Shown: positions 21,316 through 29,351 of the stretch, piece after piece | Position numbering within the stretch: position 1 is the first letter of the stretch | Layout: each line of letters opens with the position of its first letter | Assembly (NCBI RefSeq): GCF_009451885.1 | Contig: NZ_WIAO01000039.1 | Coordinates: forward strand, 1 to 42,186 | Source of the DNA: Glycomyces albidus | GTDB taxonomy: Bacteria > Actinomycetota > Actinomycetes > Mycobacteriales > Micromonosporaceae | Length of the DNA: 42,186 nt | Reading direction: 5' to 3' | Position numbers and translations under genes: made by a program | Notes under the pieces: generated by a model | The model's input: the letters and a program-made list of their open reading frames with translations, nothing else | What the model was told of the DNA's origin: nothing | Database searches by the model: none

Positions 21316-22694
21316 GGGTGCCACGGTAACGCGTCGTCGCGGCCCGGCGCCGGTTCGGGGATGACCACCGTGTCTCTGCGCACGAGCTCGGCTTCGGCGG
21401 CGCGGCGGTGGACCGCGAACAGGCGGGCGACCAGGGCCGCGCCGACGAGGCCGATCAGGAGCTGGGCGCCGGCGGTCCCGGCGACCGCGAGCGGGTCGGG
21501 TCCGAGGTCGGCGAGGAGGTCGTGCCCGGCGGCGCCGCCGGAGAGGTACGACAGGAGCGCGAGCGTCAGGGCCGCGGTCGCGGCGGCCACGATCGACGCG
21601 GTCGTGACGCGCGGGAGCCGCAGGTCCGGGGACCGGTACGTGAGGATCACGCCGAACACGGCCGCGAGCATGAGCGGCAGCCCGACCAGCACCGTCGCGT
21701 AGTCCGGCAGCGGCGCGTTCGGGACCGCGGCGAACACCGGGAACGCCGGGAGCGGCCCGAGCTCGACCATCGCGGTCTGCACGGCGGTGCCCTCGCCGAC
21801 GGCGAACCCGGGCCCGGCGATGTACGCGGCGGCCCAGATCGCGAGGTTCGGCAGGTACAGCAGGCTCATGAGGGCGACGATCCACGACGCGCTCCCGTAC
21901 ACGCCGAGCGTGTCGGCGACGACGGGCCCGCGGACGGCGAACGCGACCCCGGTGGCGGCGGCCCCGAACGCCAGGAGCGCCCCGGCCGTGATGAACCCGG
22001 TGCGCAGGCCCCGGCGCAGCCACACCGAGGCGGCGCCCCACGGCAGGACCCCGGCTTCGCGGGCCGAACCGAACGCGGTGGCGGCCGCGATGAGCGGGAC
22101 GGCGTGCAGCAGCGCGGGGAGCATGTCGATGCCGAAGGGCCCGCGCGCGCTCAGGGCGGCGGCCGAGGCGACCAGTCCGGTGTAGAGGATCGTGACGAGC
22201 CCGGCGGCGGCGCGCACCGCGGCGGCGTCCCGGCCGCCGATCGCGCGGGTCGTCCCGGCGGCGGCCTTCGCGAGCCGCCAGGCGACGACCGCGGTCAAGG
22301 CCAGCGGGGCCACGCTCAGGCGGATCGGTCCGATGTCGACCGGCACGCCGTGCCCGGCGAGCCAGGCGGTCCCGGCCGCGGCCGCGACCGTGGCGACCGA
22401 GCCCTCGGCGCCGGCCTGCCACCAGCCGGCGATGACGCACACCAGGATCGGCGTGAAGACCACCGTCGCGCACCAGAGCGTCGTCGCCAGCGCGGAGGCC
22501 AGCAGCGCCCGCGGCCGCTTCGGCCGGGGACGCGGGCCGGGGCCGAGGGCCTCGGTCTCGCGCTGGTGCGGCGTGGAGTCGCTGATGCGCACGGTGTCGC
22601 GCTGCGCGGACCCTGTGCGGCCAGGGCGTCGGTTCGGTCGTCGCTCCACGCCGCCCAGTCTGTCACAAGGGGGCGTGCGGAGCACGGTTCCCAT
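21312..22694 (-). CDS. DUF6350 (PerM-like) polytopic membrane protein
   Basis: About 460 residues with a cytosolic basic N-terminus of about 60 residues and about ten to eleven membrane helices. Diagnostic segment: ASWIVALMSLLYLPNLAIWA, then GPGFAVGEGTAV and LGPLPAFPVFAAVPN; in this family G-x-G-x-x-x-G-x-G-T and L-P-x-x-P-x-x-x-x-x-P are constant. The mycobacterial homologue PerM supports cell division under stress. Its position directly upstream of purN and purH is conserved in actinobacteria. The start is uncertain: ATG at 22694 is shown, and GTG at 22592 is an alternative. Confidence 0.85.
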   Translation of the reverse strand: MGTVLRTPPCDRLGGVERRPNRRPGRTGSAQRDTVRISDSTPHQRETEALGPGPRPRPKRPRALLASALATTLWCATVVFTPILVCVIAGWWQAGAEGSVATVAAAAGTAWLAGHGVPVDIGPIRLSVAPLALTAVVAWRLAKAAAGTTRAIGGRDAAAVRAAAGLVTILYTGLVASAAALSARGPFGIDMLPALLHAVPLIAAATAFGSAREAGVLPWGAASVWLRRGLRTGFITAGALLAFGAAATGVAFAVRGPVVADTLGVYGSASWIVALMSLLYLPNLAIWAAAYIAGPGFAVGEGTAVQTAMVELGPLPAFPVFAAVPNAPLPDYATVLVGLPLMLAAVFGVILTYRSPDLRLPRVTTASIVAAATAALTLALLSYLSGGAAGHDLLADLGPDPLAVAGTAGAQLLIGLVGAALVARLFAVHRRAAEAELVRRDTVVIPEPAPGRDDALPWHP

Positions 22695-22759
22695 GGCGGG
22701 CGCCCGAATGCGAGGATGGGTCGACGCGCCCAGCGGTGGGCGGGCATGGAGGAGGCAGC

Positions 22760-23197
22760 ATGGAGGGTCCGGGCGACTTCTACGCCACGGTGGACGTCGA
22801 GGAGGTCGTGGACGGTGACACGTTCCGCGCCTTCATCGGCGGCGAGAAGATCCGGGTGCGGATCATGGGCATCAACTCCCCCGAGTCCGGCGGGTTCCGC
22901 GACGAGGAGGACTGGGGCGCCGAGGCGAAGGTGTACGCGAAGTCGAAGCTCGAGGGCCGCACGGTCACCCTGTTCACCGACCCGGGCGACCCGATGTACG
23001 ACCAGTACGACCGGCTGCTCGCGCACGTGGTGATGGAGAACGGCATGAACTACGCCGTCCTCGCCGTCGCCGAGGGCATGGCGCACACGTACATCATGCG
23101 GCACCAGGAGCTGACGATCGGCGACACGCTGCGCAAGGCCGAGCGCCTCGCGAAGGGCGAGCGCCGCGGGATGTGGAAGTCCCTGGCGGCCGACTAG
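22760..23197 (+). CDS. Staphylococcal nuclease-like (thermonuclease) domain protein
   Basis: 145 residues, a single SNase/OB-fold domain. Recognisable blocks are VVDGDTFRAFIGGEKIRVRI, then MGINSPES (the family's G-I-D-x-P-E) and YDQYDRLLAHV (the family's D-x-Y-G-R-x-L-A), then VAEGMAH. Key charged residues of the active site seem kept, but the Asp of G-I-D-x-P-E is Asn. There is no signal peptide, unlike the secreted S. aureus enzyme, so it acts in the cytosol or exits by another route. ATG at 22760 follows GGAGGAGG. Activity on DNA or RNA is expected but not certain. Confidence 0.85.
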   Translation: MEGPGDFYATVDVEEVVDGDTFRAFIGGEKIRVRIMGINSPESGGFRDEEDWGAEAKVYAKSKLEGRTVTLFTDPGDPMYDQYDRLLAHVVMENGMNYAVLAVAEGMAHTYIMRHQELTIGDTLRKAERLAKGERRGMWKSLAAD

Positions 23198-23204
23198 CGG
23201 CCGT

Positions 23205-23852
23205 TCACGACCGCTCGAGGTAGTGGAGGACGGCCGCGACGCGGCGGTCGGTCTGGTCGTCCGGGGTCAGCCCGAGCTTCAGGAAGATGTTCCTGATGTG
23301 CTTGTGGACGGCGTTCTCGGTGATGAACAGCCGCTGCGCGATCGCGCCGTTCCCGAGGCCCTCGGCCATGACCGAGAGGACCTCCTTCTCGCGGGGCGTG
23401 AGGCGCTCGACGGGGTCGTCGGCGCGGCGCTGCGCGAAGAGCTGCGCGACCACCTCCGGGTCGATGGCGGTGCCGCCGCCGGCGACGCGGTGGAGGGCCT
23501 CGACGAACGCGTCGACGCGGCCGACGCGCTCCTTGAGGAGGTACCCGACGCTGCGGGCGCCGTCGGCGAGGAGGTCGGTCGCGAACGACTGCTCCACATA
23601 GGCGGAGAGGACGAGGACCGCCAGTCCGGGGTGGGCGCGGCGGGCCGCGACGGCGGCCTTGATGCCTTCGTCGGTGTGCGTGGGCGGCATGCGGACGTCG
23701 ACGACGGCGACGTCGGGCCGGTGCTCCTCCACCGCTTCGAGGAACGCCGCCGGGTCGCCGACGGAGGCGACGACGTCGAAGCCCTCGCCTCGCAGCACCA
23801 GGTTGAGTCCCTCCCGCAGGAGGGTGTCGTCTTCGGCGATCACGATCCGCAC
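23205..23852 (-). CDS. NarL/LuxR-type response regulator
   Basis: 215 residues. The receiver domain has acidic D9 and its neighbours, phospho-acceptor D52 in VVDVRMPP and K107 in YLLKERV. The C-terminal LuxR helix-turn-helix reads LTPREKEVLSVMAEGLGNGA, then IAQRLFITENAVHKHI. GTG at 23852 has GGAG 5 bases upstream, and the gene overlaps the kinase gene by 13 bp. It most likely binds the paired palindromes at 25202-25250 and controls the divergent ABC gene and perhaps its own operon; that is inference from location. Confidence 0.93.
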   Translation of the reverse strand: MRIVIAEDDTLLREGLNLVLRGEGFDVVASVGDPAAFLEAVEEHRPDVAVVDVRMPPTHTDEGIKAAVAARRAHPGLAVLVLSAYVEQSFATDLLADGARSVGYLLKERVGRVDAFVEALHRVAGGGTAIDPEVVAQLFAQRRADDPVERLTPREKEVLSVMAEGLGNGAIAQRLFITENAVHKHIRNIFLKLGLTPDDQTDRRVAAVLHYLERS

Positions 23853-25147
23853 GGCAGCTCCACTCTGATCTCGGTCGGCCCACCGGGTGGGCTGGTCACG
23901 GTCGTCGTGCCGTCGAGGGCCTCCACGCGGCGCCGGATGCCCGCGAGGCCGGAGCCCGCCGCGGCGTCGGCGCCGCCGCGCCCGTCGTCGACCACGGCGA
24001 CCGCCAGCGTATTCCCCCGCAGCCGCACCTCCACCGAGGCGTGCTCGGCCCGGGAGTGCTTGGCCACGTTGGTGAGCGACTCGGCGACCACGAAGTAGGC
24101 GGTGGCCTCGACGCTCGCGGGGCAGCGCGCCTCCACGTCGACGTCCACAGTGCACGGCACGGGGCAGTCGGAGGCGATCGCGTTGAGCGCGCCCGCGAGC
24201 CCCCGGTCCTCCAGGACCGGCGGCAGGATCGACCGGACCACCGCCCGCAGCTCGGCGAGCGCGTCCTCGACGGTGTCCTGGGCCCGGCCGAGGATCTCCA
24301 CGGCCCGGTCCGGGTCGCGCGGGACCTCGCGCCTGGCGGCGCCGACGAGCACCGCGACGGCGACGATCCGGTTCTGCGCGCCGTCGTGCAGCGCCCGCTC
24401 GATCCGCCGCAGCTCGACGGCGTGCGCGTCGAGGGCGGCCGCGCGCGTCGCGGTCAGGCGGGCGACCCGCTCGGACAGGTCGACGTCCGGGTCGGGCCCG
24501 AGGAAGCGGACCCCGTGGACGGTCTGGAGGTCGAGGAGCTTGGGCCCGAACAGGAGCCACAGCGCGAACACCGCGATGCCGGTGGCCAGGCCGAGCGCGG
24601 CCTCGCTCTGGGTGTCGACGCCGATCGTGCCGTTGAGGATGCTCCGGTCCGTCCCCGACGTGAACGTCCACCACAGCGGGTAGGTCGCGTCGCGGACGGC
24701 GATGAACGGCATCTGGATGAGGAACGCGCCGAGGATCAGCCCCCACGTGCCGTGCAGGAACAGCCAGACCAGGTCCCGGCGGGCCGACGGGTCGGCCCGG
24801 ACCTCCGCGAGGCTGCGGGGCGACTCGGCGTCCGGGCCCTCGTACGGGGACTCGACCTCGCGGCCCAGGCGCTGCAGGCGGCGCCGCTCGAGCCCGGCGA
24901 GCGTCCGCACCCACTGCATCGCCGGGTGCACGAGGAAGCGGCCCAGGCCCAGCACCGACAGGAACGCGGCCAGCAGCAGCAGCGGGATCGTGTAGAGCGC
25001 GAGGAACCCGAACCCGGCGCCGACCGCGCCGTACCCCGAGGCGCGCAGCGACGCGAGCAGCAGCGGTCCCATGCCGCCCTTCTCCCCGCCGCCCGGGCGG
25101 AGCTGGGCGTCGAACCACGCCTGCACGCGTTCGCGCCTGCCTGCCAT
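23840..25147 (-). CDS. Membrane sensor histidine kinase (HisKA_3 / NarX-DesK type)
   Basis: 435 residues. Four membrane helices in two pairs (about 34-80 and 128-200) flank a cytosolic segment; this layout matches the actinobacterial 'putative sensor' domain (PF13796-like). The phospho-acceptor is H254 in ERALHDGAQNR. The ATPase domain has N360 in ESLTNVAKHS, DDGRGGAD (387-394) and GSGLAGIRRRVEALDG. ATG at 25147 has GGAGG 5 bases upstream. It is co-transcribed with the response regulator. The signal is unknown; kinases of this class often sense envelope stress and sit beside ABC transporters. Confidence 0.92.
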   Translation of the reverse strand: MAGRRERVQAWFDAQLRPGGGEKGGMGPLLLASLRASGYGAVGAGFGFLALYTIPLLLLAAFLSVLGLGRFLVHPAMQWVRTLAGLERRRLQRLGREVESPYEGPDAESPRSLAEVRADPSARRDLVWLFLHGTWGLILGAFLIQMPFIAVRDATYPLWWTFTSGTDRSILNGTIGVDTQSEAALGLATGIAVFALWLLFGPKLLDLQTVHGVRFLGPDPDVDLSERVARLTATRAAALDAHAVELRRIERALHDGAQNRIVAVAVLVGAARREVPRDPDRAVEILGRAQDTVEDALAELRAVVRSILPPVLEDRGLAGALNAIASDCPVPCTVDVDVEARCPASVEATAYFVVAESLTNVAKHSRAEHASVEVRLRGNTLAVAVVDDGRGGADAAAGSGLAGIRRRVEALDGTTTVTSPPGGPTEIRVELPCGS

Positions 25148-25201
25148 GCATCCTCCAAGAGCTCGCCTGGAAACGTACCCGCGCGCGCCCGCCGCCGTCG
25201 C

Positions 25202-25250
25202 TACAGCCAGCTGTACCCGGCCGCGAGAACGGGTACTACAGGTAGCTGTA
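25202..25250. promoter_or_regulatory. Two palindromic boxes between the two-component operon and the ABC gene
   Basis: TACAGCCAGCTGTA (25202-25215) and TACAGGTAGCTGTA (25237-25250) start 35 bp apart. Each is flanked by C on the left and CC on the right (CTACAG..CTGTACC). They are dyad-symmetric and lie about 50-97 bp upstream of the ABC gene's -35 box, a place typical for an activator. The response regulator encoded alongside is the natural candidate. Confidence 0.6.
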
Positions 25251-25298
25251 CCGGTCCGGCTCCGGTTGTCCCCACCCCCGATCCGGCAGCTGACCGCA

Positions 25299-25327
25299 TT
25301 GGAATCGCACCCCGGTCCCCTTAGCGT
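25299..25327 (+). promoter_or_regulatory. Promoter of the ABC ATPase gene
   Basis: TTGGAA (25299-25304), a 17-base spacer and TAGCGT (25322-25327) form a good sigma-70-like promoter. Transcription would begin near 25334, leaving a leader of about 24 bases with the GGAGG ribosome site. Confidence 0.55.
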
Positions 25328-25357
25328 GCAGTCATACCAGGAAACCCGGAGGCACCG

Positions 25358-26077
25358 ATGACGACGACCACCCTCGCCGCTCCCCCCAGGGCCGCGACCG
25401 CCGCGCCCGCGCTGGCGCTGCGCGAGATCACGAAGACCTACGACGGCGCGCACACCGTCCTCGACCGCGTCGCCCTCGACGTCCCCGCCGGCGCGCTCAT
25501 CGCCGTCATGGGCGCCCCCGGCTCGGGCAAGTCCACCCTCGTGCACTGCGCGGCGGGCCTCGACGACCCGACCGGCGGCGAGGTCCGCATCGCCGACCGG
25601 CGCATCACCGGCCTCGGCGAGGCCAAGCGCACCCTGCTGCGGCAGGGCCGCGTCGGCTTCGTGTTCCAGTCGTACAACCTGCTGCCCTCGCTCACCGTGG
25701 AGGAGAACCTGGCCCTGCCGCTGCGCCTCGCCGGCGCCGAGGCCGACCGCGACTGGCTCCGCCACCTCGCCGAGCGCACCGGCGTCGACCGGTTCCTCCA
25801 GCGCCGCCCCGGCGACCTCGCGGCCGTGCACCAGCAGCGGGCCGCGGTCGCGCGGGCCTTCGCGTCCCGCCCGGACCTGGTCGTCGCCGACGAGCCGACC
25901 GGCGCGCTCGACCCCGCCGACGGCGCCGCGATCCTCGACCTCCTGCGGGAACTGGTCGACGAGTGGGCGCCGGGCCTGCTCATGGTCACCCGCGACCCGG
26001 CCGCGGCCTCCCGCGCCCACGCCGTGTTCGCACTCGAAGGGGCGCGCCTGCGGCCCGTCCTGGCGTCCGCACGCTGA
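25358..26077 (+). CDS. ABC transporter ATPase (MacB/LolD type) with degenerate signature and H-loop
   Basis: 239 residues. Walker A GAPGSGKST (52-60), the Q-loop FVFQSYNLLPSLT and Walker B LVVADEPTGALD are intact, including the catalytic Glu. The ABC signature LSGGQ is replaced by LAAVH (154-158, in PGDLAAVHQQRAAVARA). The H-loop His is Arg (TRDP, R212, where TH-D-P is usual). These residues contact ATP across the dimer, so as a homodimer it should hydrolyse ATP poorly. No permease gene is adjacent. It could be one half of an asymmetric pair or a regulatory ATPase. ATG follows GGAGG. It is divergent from a two-component system and likely regulated by it. Confidence 0.85.
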   Translation: MTTTTLAAPPRAATAAPALALREITKTYDGAHTVLDRVALDVPAGALIAVMGAPGSGKSTLVHCAAGLDDPTGGEVRIADRRITGLGEAKRTLLRQGRVGFVFQSYNLLPSLTVEENLALPLRLAGAEADRDWLRHLAERTGVDRFLQRRPGDLAAVHQQRAAVARAFASRPDLVVADEPTGALDPADGAAILDLLRELVDEWAPGLLMVTRDPAAASRAHAVFALEGARLRPVLASAR

Positions 26078-26090
26078 TCCGGGAACCCGG

Positions 26091-26123
26091 CAGGGCCCGC
26101 CGTCCGATGGACGGCGGGCCCTG
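26091..26123. terminator. Bidirectional terminator between the ABC and MFS genes
   Basis: A perfect 15-bp stem (CAGGGCCCGCCGTCC and complement) with loop GAT lies between the convergent genes. Confidence 0.8.
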
Positions 26124-26153
26124 CTGATTCGGGTGTTCGGTGCGGACTCGGGT

Positions 26154-27602
26154 CTAGGCGGCTTCCACCGCGGCGCGGCGGCCGAGCAGCGCGGTGGCGC
26201 TGGCCAGGAGGCCGACGACGGCGACCACGGTCACGAGGTAGAGGCCGGGGCGGTACTGGGCGATCGAGGTGGCGGCGCCGCCGGAGATCAGGCCGGTGAC
26301 GACCGCGAGGACGACCGCGCCGCCGATCTGCCCGGAGGTCTGGACCAGGCCGGAGGCCAGGCCCTGCTCGTCGTCCGAGATGCCCTCGGTGGCCTGGACC
26401 ATCACGGCCGAGAAGCCGATCGCGAAGCCGAGGCCAAGCAGCAGGAACGAGGGCAGGTAGTCGGCGAAGTAGTTCGGCTGGGCCGAGCCGCCGCGCAGGA
26501 TGAACCAGAGGTAGCCGAGGACGAACGCGCCCATCGAGGCGATGATCATCGACTTGGTGCCGTAGCGGTCGATGAACTTGCCGGCCATCGGCGACAGGAA
26601 CGCGACGATGATCCCGGCCGGGGCCAGCGCCAGCGCCATCTGGATGGGCTCCCACTGGAGCGTGTTCTGGAGGTACAGGGACACGATCGTCTGGAAGCTG
26701 ATGTAGGAGCCGAAGATCGCGAGCGCGGCCAGGTTGGCGCGGACGATCGACTTGACCTTGAAGATGCTCAGGCGCACCAGCGGGTGGGCGACCTTGTTCT
26801 CCACGAGGAAGAACGCGCCGAGGAGCACGACCGCGGCCGCGGTGGTCGCGATGACGAGCGGCGTGAAGCCGGTCTCGGGCACCGTGACGATGGTGTAGAC
26901 CGCGGCGAGCATGCCGCCGGTGAGGGTGGTGGCACCGAGGAAGTCGATGTGCCCCTTCTCGCGCTCGGCGTTCTTGGGGACCACGAAGAACGCGGCGATG
27001 AGGACGCCGGCGACCACGACGACGGGCGCGTAGAACGTCAGGCGCCAGTCGAGGCTGGTGAGCAGGCCGGAGGCGATGAGGCCGGAGGCGTACCCGGTGG
27101 CGCCGAAGACCGTGAAGATCGACAGGGCCTTGTTGCGGTCGTGGCCTTCCTTGAAGGTCGTGGTGATGATCGACAGGGCCGCCGGGGCGGTGAAGGCGGC
27201 GGCGACGCCCTTGACGATGCGGGAGGCGATGAGGAGGACCTCGTTCTCGACCAGGCCGCCGACGAGGGAGGCGAGGCCGAAGACGACGAGCGCGGTCAGG
27301 AAGACCTGGCGGCGGCCGAGCAGGTCGGCCATGCGTCCGCCGAGGAGGAGCAGGCCGCCGTAGCCGAGGATGTAGCCGTTGACGATCCACTGGAGCGAGG
27401 ACGTCTCGAGGCCGAGTTCGGCGCCGATGGACGGGAGCGCGACGCCGACCATGGAGACGTCGAGGGCGTCCAGGAACATCGCGAGGCCGGCCACGAAGAG
27501 GACGGCCCAGAGCTTTGGCCCCCATCTGCTCGGGGCATGTGAGGGCGGATCGACGGGGCTGGAGGTGACGGCGTCAGCGGGTTTCGGTTCGGTGATCGTC
27601 AT
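26154..27602 (-). CDS. MFS multidrug exporter, DHA2 (EmrB/QacA) family
   Basis: 482 residues with about 14 membrane helices. Motif D1/A region: LFVAGLAMFLDALDVSMVGV in helix 1 (Asp pair), WIVNGYILGYGGLLLLGGRM and ADLLGRRQVF (motif A, G-x-x-x-D-x-x-G-R-R). Further on are the LVQTSGQIGGAVV segment and a short cytosolic C-terminus. The likely function is proton-coupled efflux of hydrophobic or cationic compounds. ATG at 27602 has no ribosome site but lies 8 bases after a -10 box, so the mRNA is probably leaderless; the frame extends 13 codons further up through the promoter. It is divergent from a MarR regulator gene and shares its operators. Confidence 0.92.
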   Translation of the reverse strand: MTITEPKPADAVTSSPVDPPSHAPSRWGPKLWAVLFVAGLAMFLDALDVSMVGVALPSIGAELGLETSSLQWIVNGYILGYGGLLLLGGRMADLLGRRQVFLTALVVFGLASLVGGLVENEVLLIASRIVKGVAAAFTAPAALSIITTTFKEGHDRNKALSIFTVFGATGYASGLIASGLLTSLDWRLTFYAPVVVVAGVLIAAFFVVPKNAEREKGHIDFLGATTLTGGMLAAVYTIVTVPETGFTPLVIATTAAAVVLLGAFFLVENKVAHPLVRLSIFKVKSIVRANLAALAIFGSYISFQTIVSLYLQNTLQWEPIQMALALAPAGIIVAFLSPMAGKFIDRYGTKSMIIASMGAFVLGYLWFILRGGSAQPNYFADYLPSFLLLGLGFAIGFSAVMVQATEGISDDEQGLASGLVQTSGQIGGAVVLAVVTGLISGGAATSIAQYRPGLYLVTVVAVVGLLASATALLGRRAAVEAA

Positions 27603-27609
27603 GCCGAGA

Positions 27610-27681
27610 AACTTACATGCACGCGCATTGGATGTCAACACATCTAATGAGTGGACATTAAATGTCTTGACATGGTAATCT
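27610..27681. promoter_or_regulatory. Divergent MFS/marR promoters with two overlapping palindromic operators
   Basis: Minus strand (MFS): -35 TTGACA (27633-27638), 17 bases, -10 TAAGTT (27610-27615). Plus strand (regulator): -35 TGGACA (27653-27658), 17 bases, -10 TAATCT (27676-27681). Palindrome 1, CATTGGATGT-CAAC-ACATCTAATG (27626-27649), has one mismatch and covers the MFS -35. Palindrome 2, GACATTAAATGTC (27654-27666), is perfect and lies inside the regulator promoter. Both contain the pattern CATT...ATGT/ACAT...AATG. The arrangement predicts that one MarR protein represses both genes. Confidence 0.8.
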
Positions 27682-27688
27682 CCTGGTC

Positions 27689-28078
27689 ATGGAGGCTGTA
27701 GCGGACGACGATGTGTGCACTCAGTGGTCTGAAACACTTCGCGTGTACCACGACACATCATGCGAACTGGAGAACGAGCTCCAGGCCCGTCACGAACTGG
27801 GCCTGAGCGAGTTCGAGGTGCTCAAGATCCTGTCGCGCCGCTGCGGCGACGGCGGCGGCAAGGCGAAGATGAAGGACCTCGAGGCCGAGATGTACCTCAG
27901 CCAGAGCGCCCTCTCGCGCACCGTGACCCGCCTCGAGAAGGACGGCCTCGTCACGAGGGCCACCTGCGACTTCGACCGCCGCGCCATGTTCCTCATGCTG
28001 ACCCCCTCCGGGTGCGAGCGGTACGAGGCGGCCCGGCCGACCTACCGGACGGTGCTGGAGCGCCACTTCGGCCGCTGA
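27689..28078 (+). CDS. MarR-family transcriptional regulator
   Basis: 129 residues, slightly short for the family. The winged helix comprises LSEFEVLKILSRR, MKDLEAEMYLSQSALSRTVT (recognition helix) and RLEKDGLVTRATCDFDRRAM (wing, with the typical D-x-R-x). It ends with a helix used for dimerisation. Several Cys residues are present (C9, C22, C52, C92, C108), so thiol sensing is possible but unproven. ATG at 27689 is 7-8 bases after the -10 box, implying a leaderless transcript. It most likely represses itself and the divergent MFS gene, released by a transported compound. Confidence 0.92.
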   Translation: MEAVADDDVCTQWSETLRVYHDTSCELENELQARHELGLSEFEVLKILSRRCGDGGGKAKMKDLEAEMYLSQSALSRTVTRLEKDGLVTRATCDFDRRAMFLMLTPSGCERYEAARPTYRTVLERHFGR

Positions 28079-28224
28079 TCCCGCTCCCTAAGATCGGCTC
28101 CTGTGAACCGTTGCGGCGCTTGCGCATCTGAGCGCCTGCGGACGGCATACCCTCTTGCGGCGTGACGGTCGGTAAGGTGAGGTGGAGAGCAGTCACAACC
28201 GATCCGGCATGGAGAGTGGATGTC

Positions 28225-29238
28225 ATGACTCCCCCAGAGAACGACCGACCCGACGACGAGGACGGCGGCACCTTCAAGCTCAAGCCCGGCGCCGGCGCCC
28301 CGCCGCCCGCGGCTCCCGAAGGCGAGGAGCCCGGACTCGACCGCACCATGAAGATCAGCCGCTCCGCGGCCCCGCAGGGCGCGCCGCCTCCGCCGCCCTC
28401 CCCGCTGGGCAACCCGACCGGCCCGGCCGACCCGCCCGGCGCCCCGTACGCCGAGACCACGGTCATGCCGCAGACCGGCGGCTCCCAGACCGGGTTCCAG
28501 CCCGCGGGCCAGCCGCCCCAGCAGCAGCCGCCGCTCGGCTCCGGCCAGATGCCGCAGGCCCCGCAGCAGCCGTACGGCCAGACCGGCCAGCAGCCCGGCG
28601 GCTACCCGCCGCCCCCGCCGCAGGCCGGCTTCCCGCAGCCGCAGGCCACCGGCCCCCAGGGCGCCGCGCCCGAGGGGATCAGGCGGATCGGCCTGATGGT
28701 GCTCATCGCCGCCGGCGTCGGGCTCCTCGGCAACATCATCGTCTTCGCCACCTTCGGCGGCTTCTACATCGGCAGCGCCGTCTTCGGCATCCTGTTCGCC
28801 GCCGCCTGGGGCTGGTACGGCTGGGCCCTGCCGCAGGGCAAGATCACCTCCCCCGGCCTGCGCCTGACCGGCATCATCCTGGTCATGATCGGCGCCGGGT
28901 TCTCGATCCTGTCGCTCCTGAGCTCTCTCGGCGCGTTCGCGCTGTTCGGCGGCCTCGGGGCGGTCCTGCTGGTCCAGAGCCTCGTCATGGCGGGCACCCT
29001 GGGCTACGCCAGCTTCCTGTACCTGACCAAGGACGAGGTCAAGGCGTACATCAAGGGCGCCCCGGCCGGCGCCGCGCCCGGCGGCTACCCGCCGCCCGGC
29101 TACGGCCAGCCCGGGGGCTACCCGCAGCAGCAGCCCTACGGCCAGCCGCAGCAGCAGCCCGGCGCGTACCCGCCGCCGCCTCCCGGCTACCAGCAGCCGG
29201 GCCAGCAGCAGCCGCCGACGCCGCCCTACGGCCAGTAG
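28225..29238 (+). CDS. Pro/Gln/Gly-rich membrane protein of unknown function
   Basis: 337 residues. An N-terminal cytosolic-type region of about 150 residues is rich in Pro, Gly and Gln (PQQQPPLGSG, QQPGGYPPPPP) and holds a possible phospho-Thr site (LDRTMKISRS). Four membrane helices follow (about 158-262), beginning at IGLMVLIAAGVGLLGNIIVF. The C-terminal 60 residues again repeat PGGYPPPGYG- and YGQPQQQPG-like units. Such proteins are frequent in actinobacteria, and some are targets of Ser/Thr kinases; no specific role is known. ATG at 28225 is chosen; the ribosome site (GGAG, 10 bases away) is distant. Confidence 0.85.
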   Translation: MTPPENDRPDDEDGGTFKLKPGAGAPPPAAPEGEEPGLDRTMKISRSAAPQGAPPPPPSPLGNPTGPADPPGAPYAETTVMPQTGGSQTGFQPAGQPPQQQPPLGSGQMPQAPQQPYGQTGQQPGGYPPPPPQAGFPQPQATGPQGAAPEGIRRIGLMVLIAAGVGLLGNIIVFATFGGFYIGSAVFGILFAAAWGWYGWALPQGKITSPGLRLTGIILVMIGAGFSILSLLSSLGAFALFGGLGAVLLVQSLVMAGTLGYASFLYLTKDEVKAYIKGAPAGAAPGGYPPPGYGQPGGYPQQQPYGQPQQQPGAYPPPPPGYQQPGQQQPPTPPYGQ

Positions 29239-29285
29239 GACTTCCAACCCCCGCCGGTCGCGACTAAGCTCACCCGTATGTGAAC

Positions 29286-29332
29286 AGGCCGCGGCGCCAG
29301 GATCGCCACGAGCGACGACGGCGCCGCGGCCT
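29286..29332 (+). terminator. 13-bp hairpin between the Pro-rich protein and the B12 gene
   Basis: AGGCCGCGGCGCC (29286-29298) pairs exactly with 29320-29332 around a 21-base loop. It is followed 11 bases later by the ribosome site of the B12-binding protein gene. It may end the upstream transcript or structure the B12 gene's leader. Confidence 0.55.
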
Positions 29333-29351
29333 CCGTACGAGGAGGTACAGC

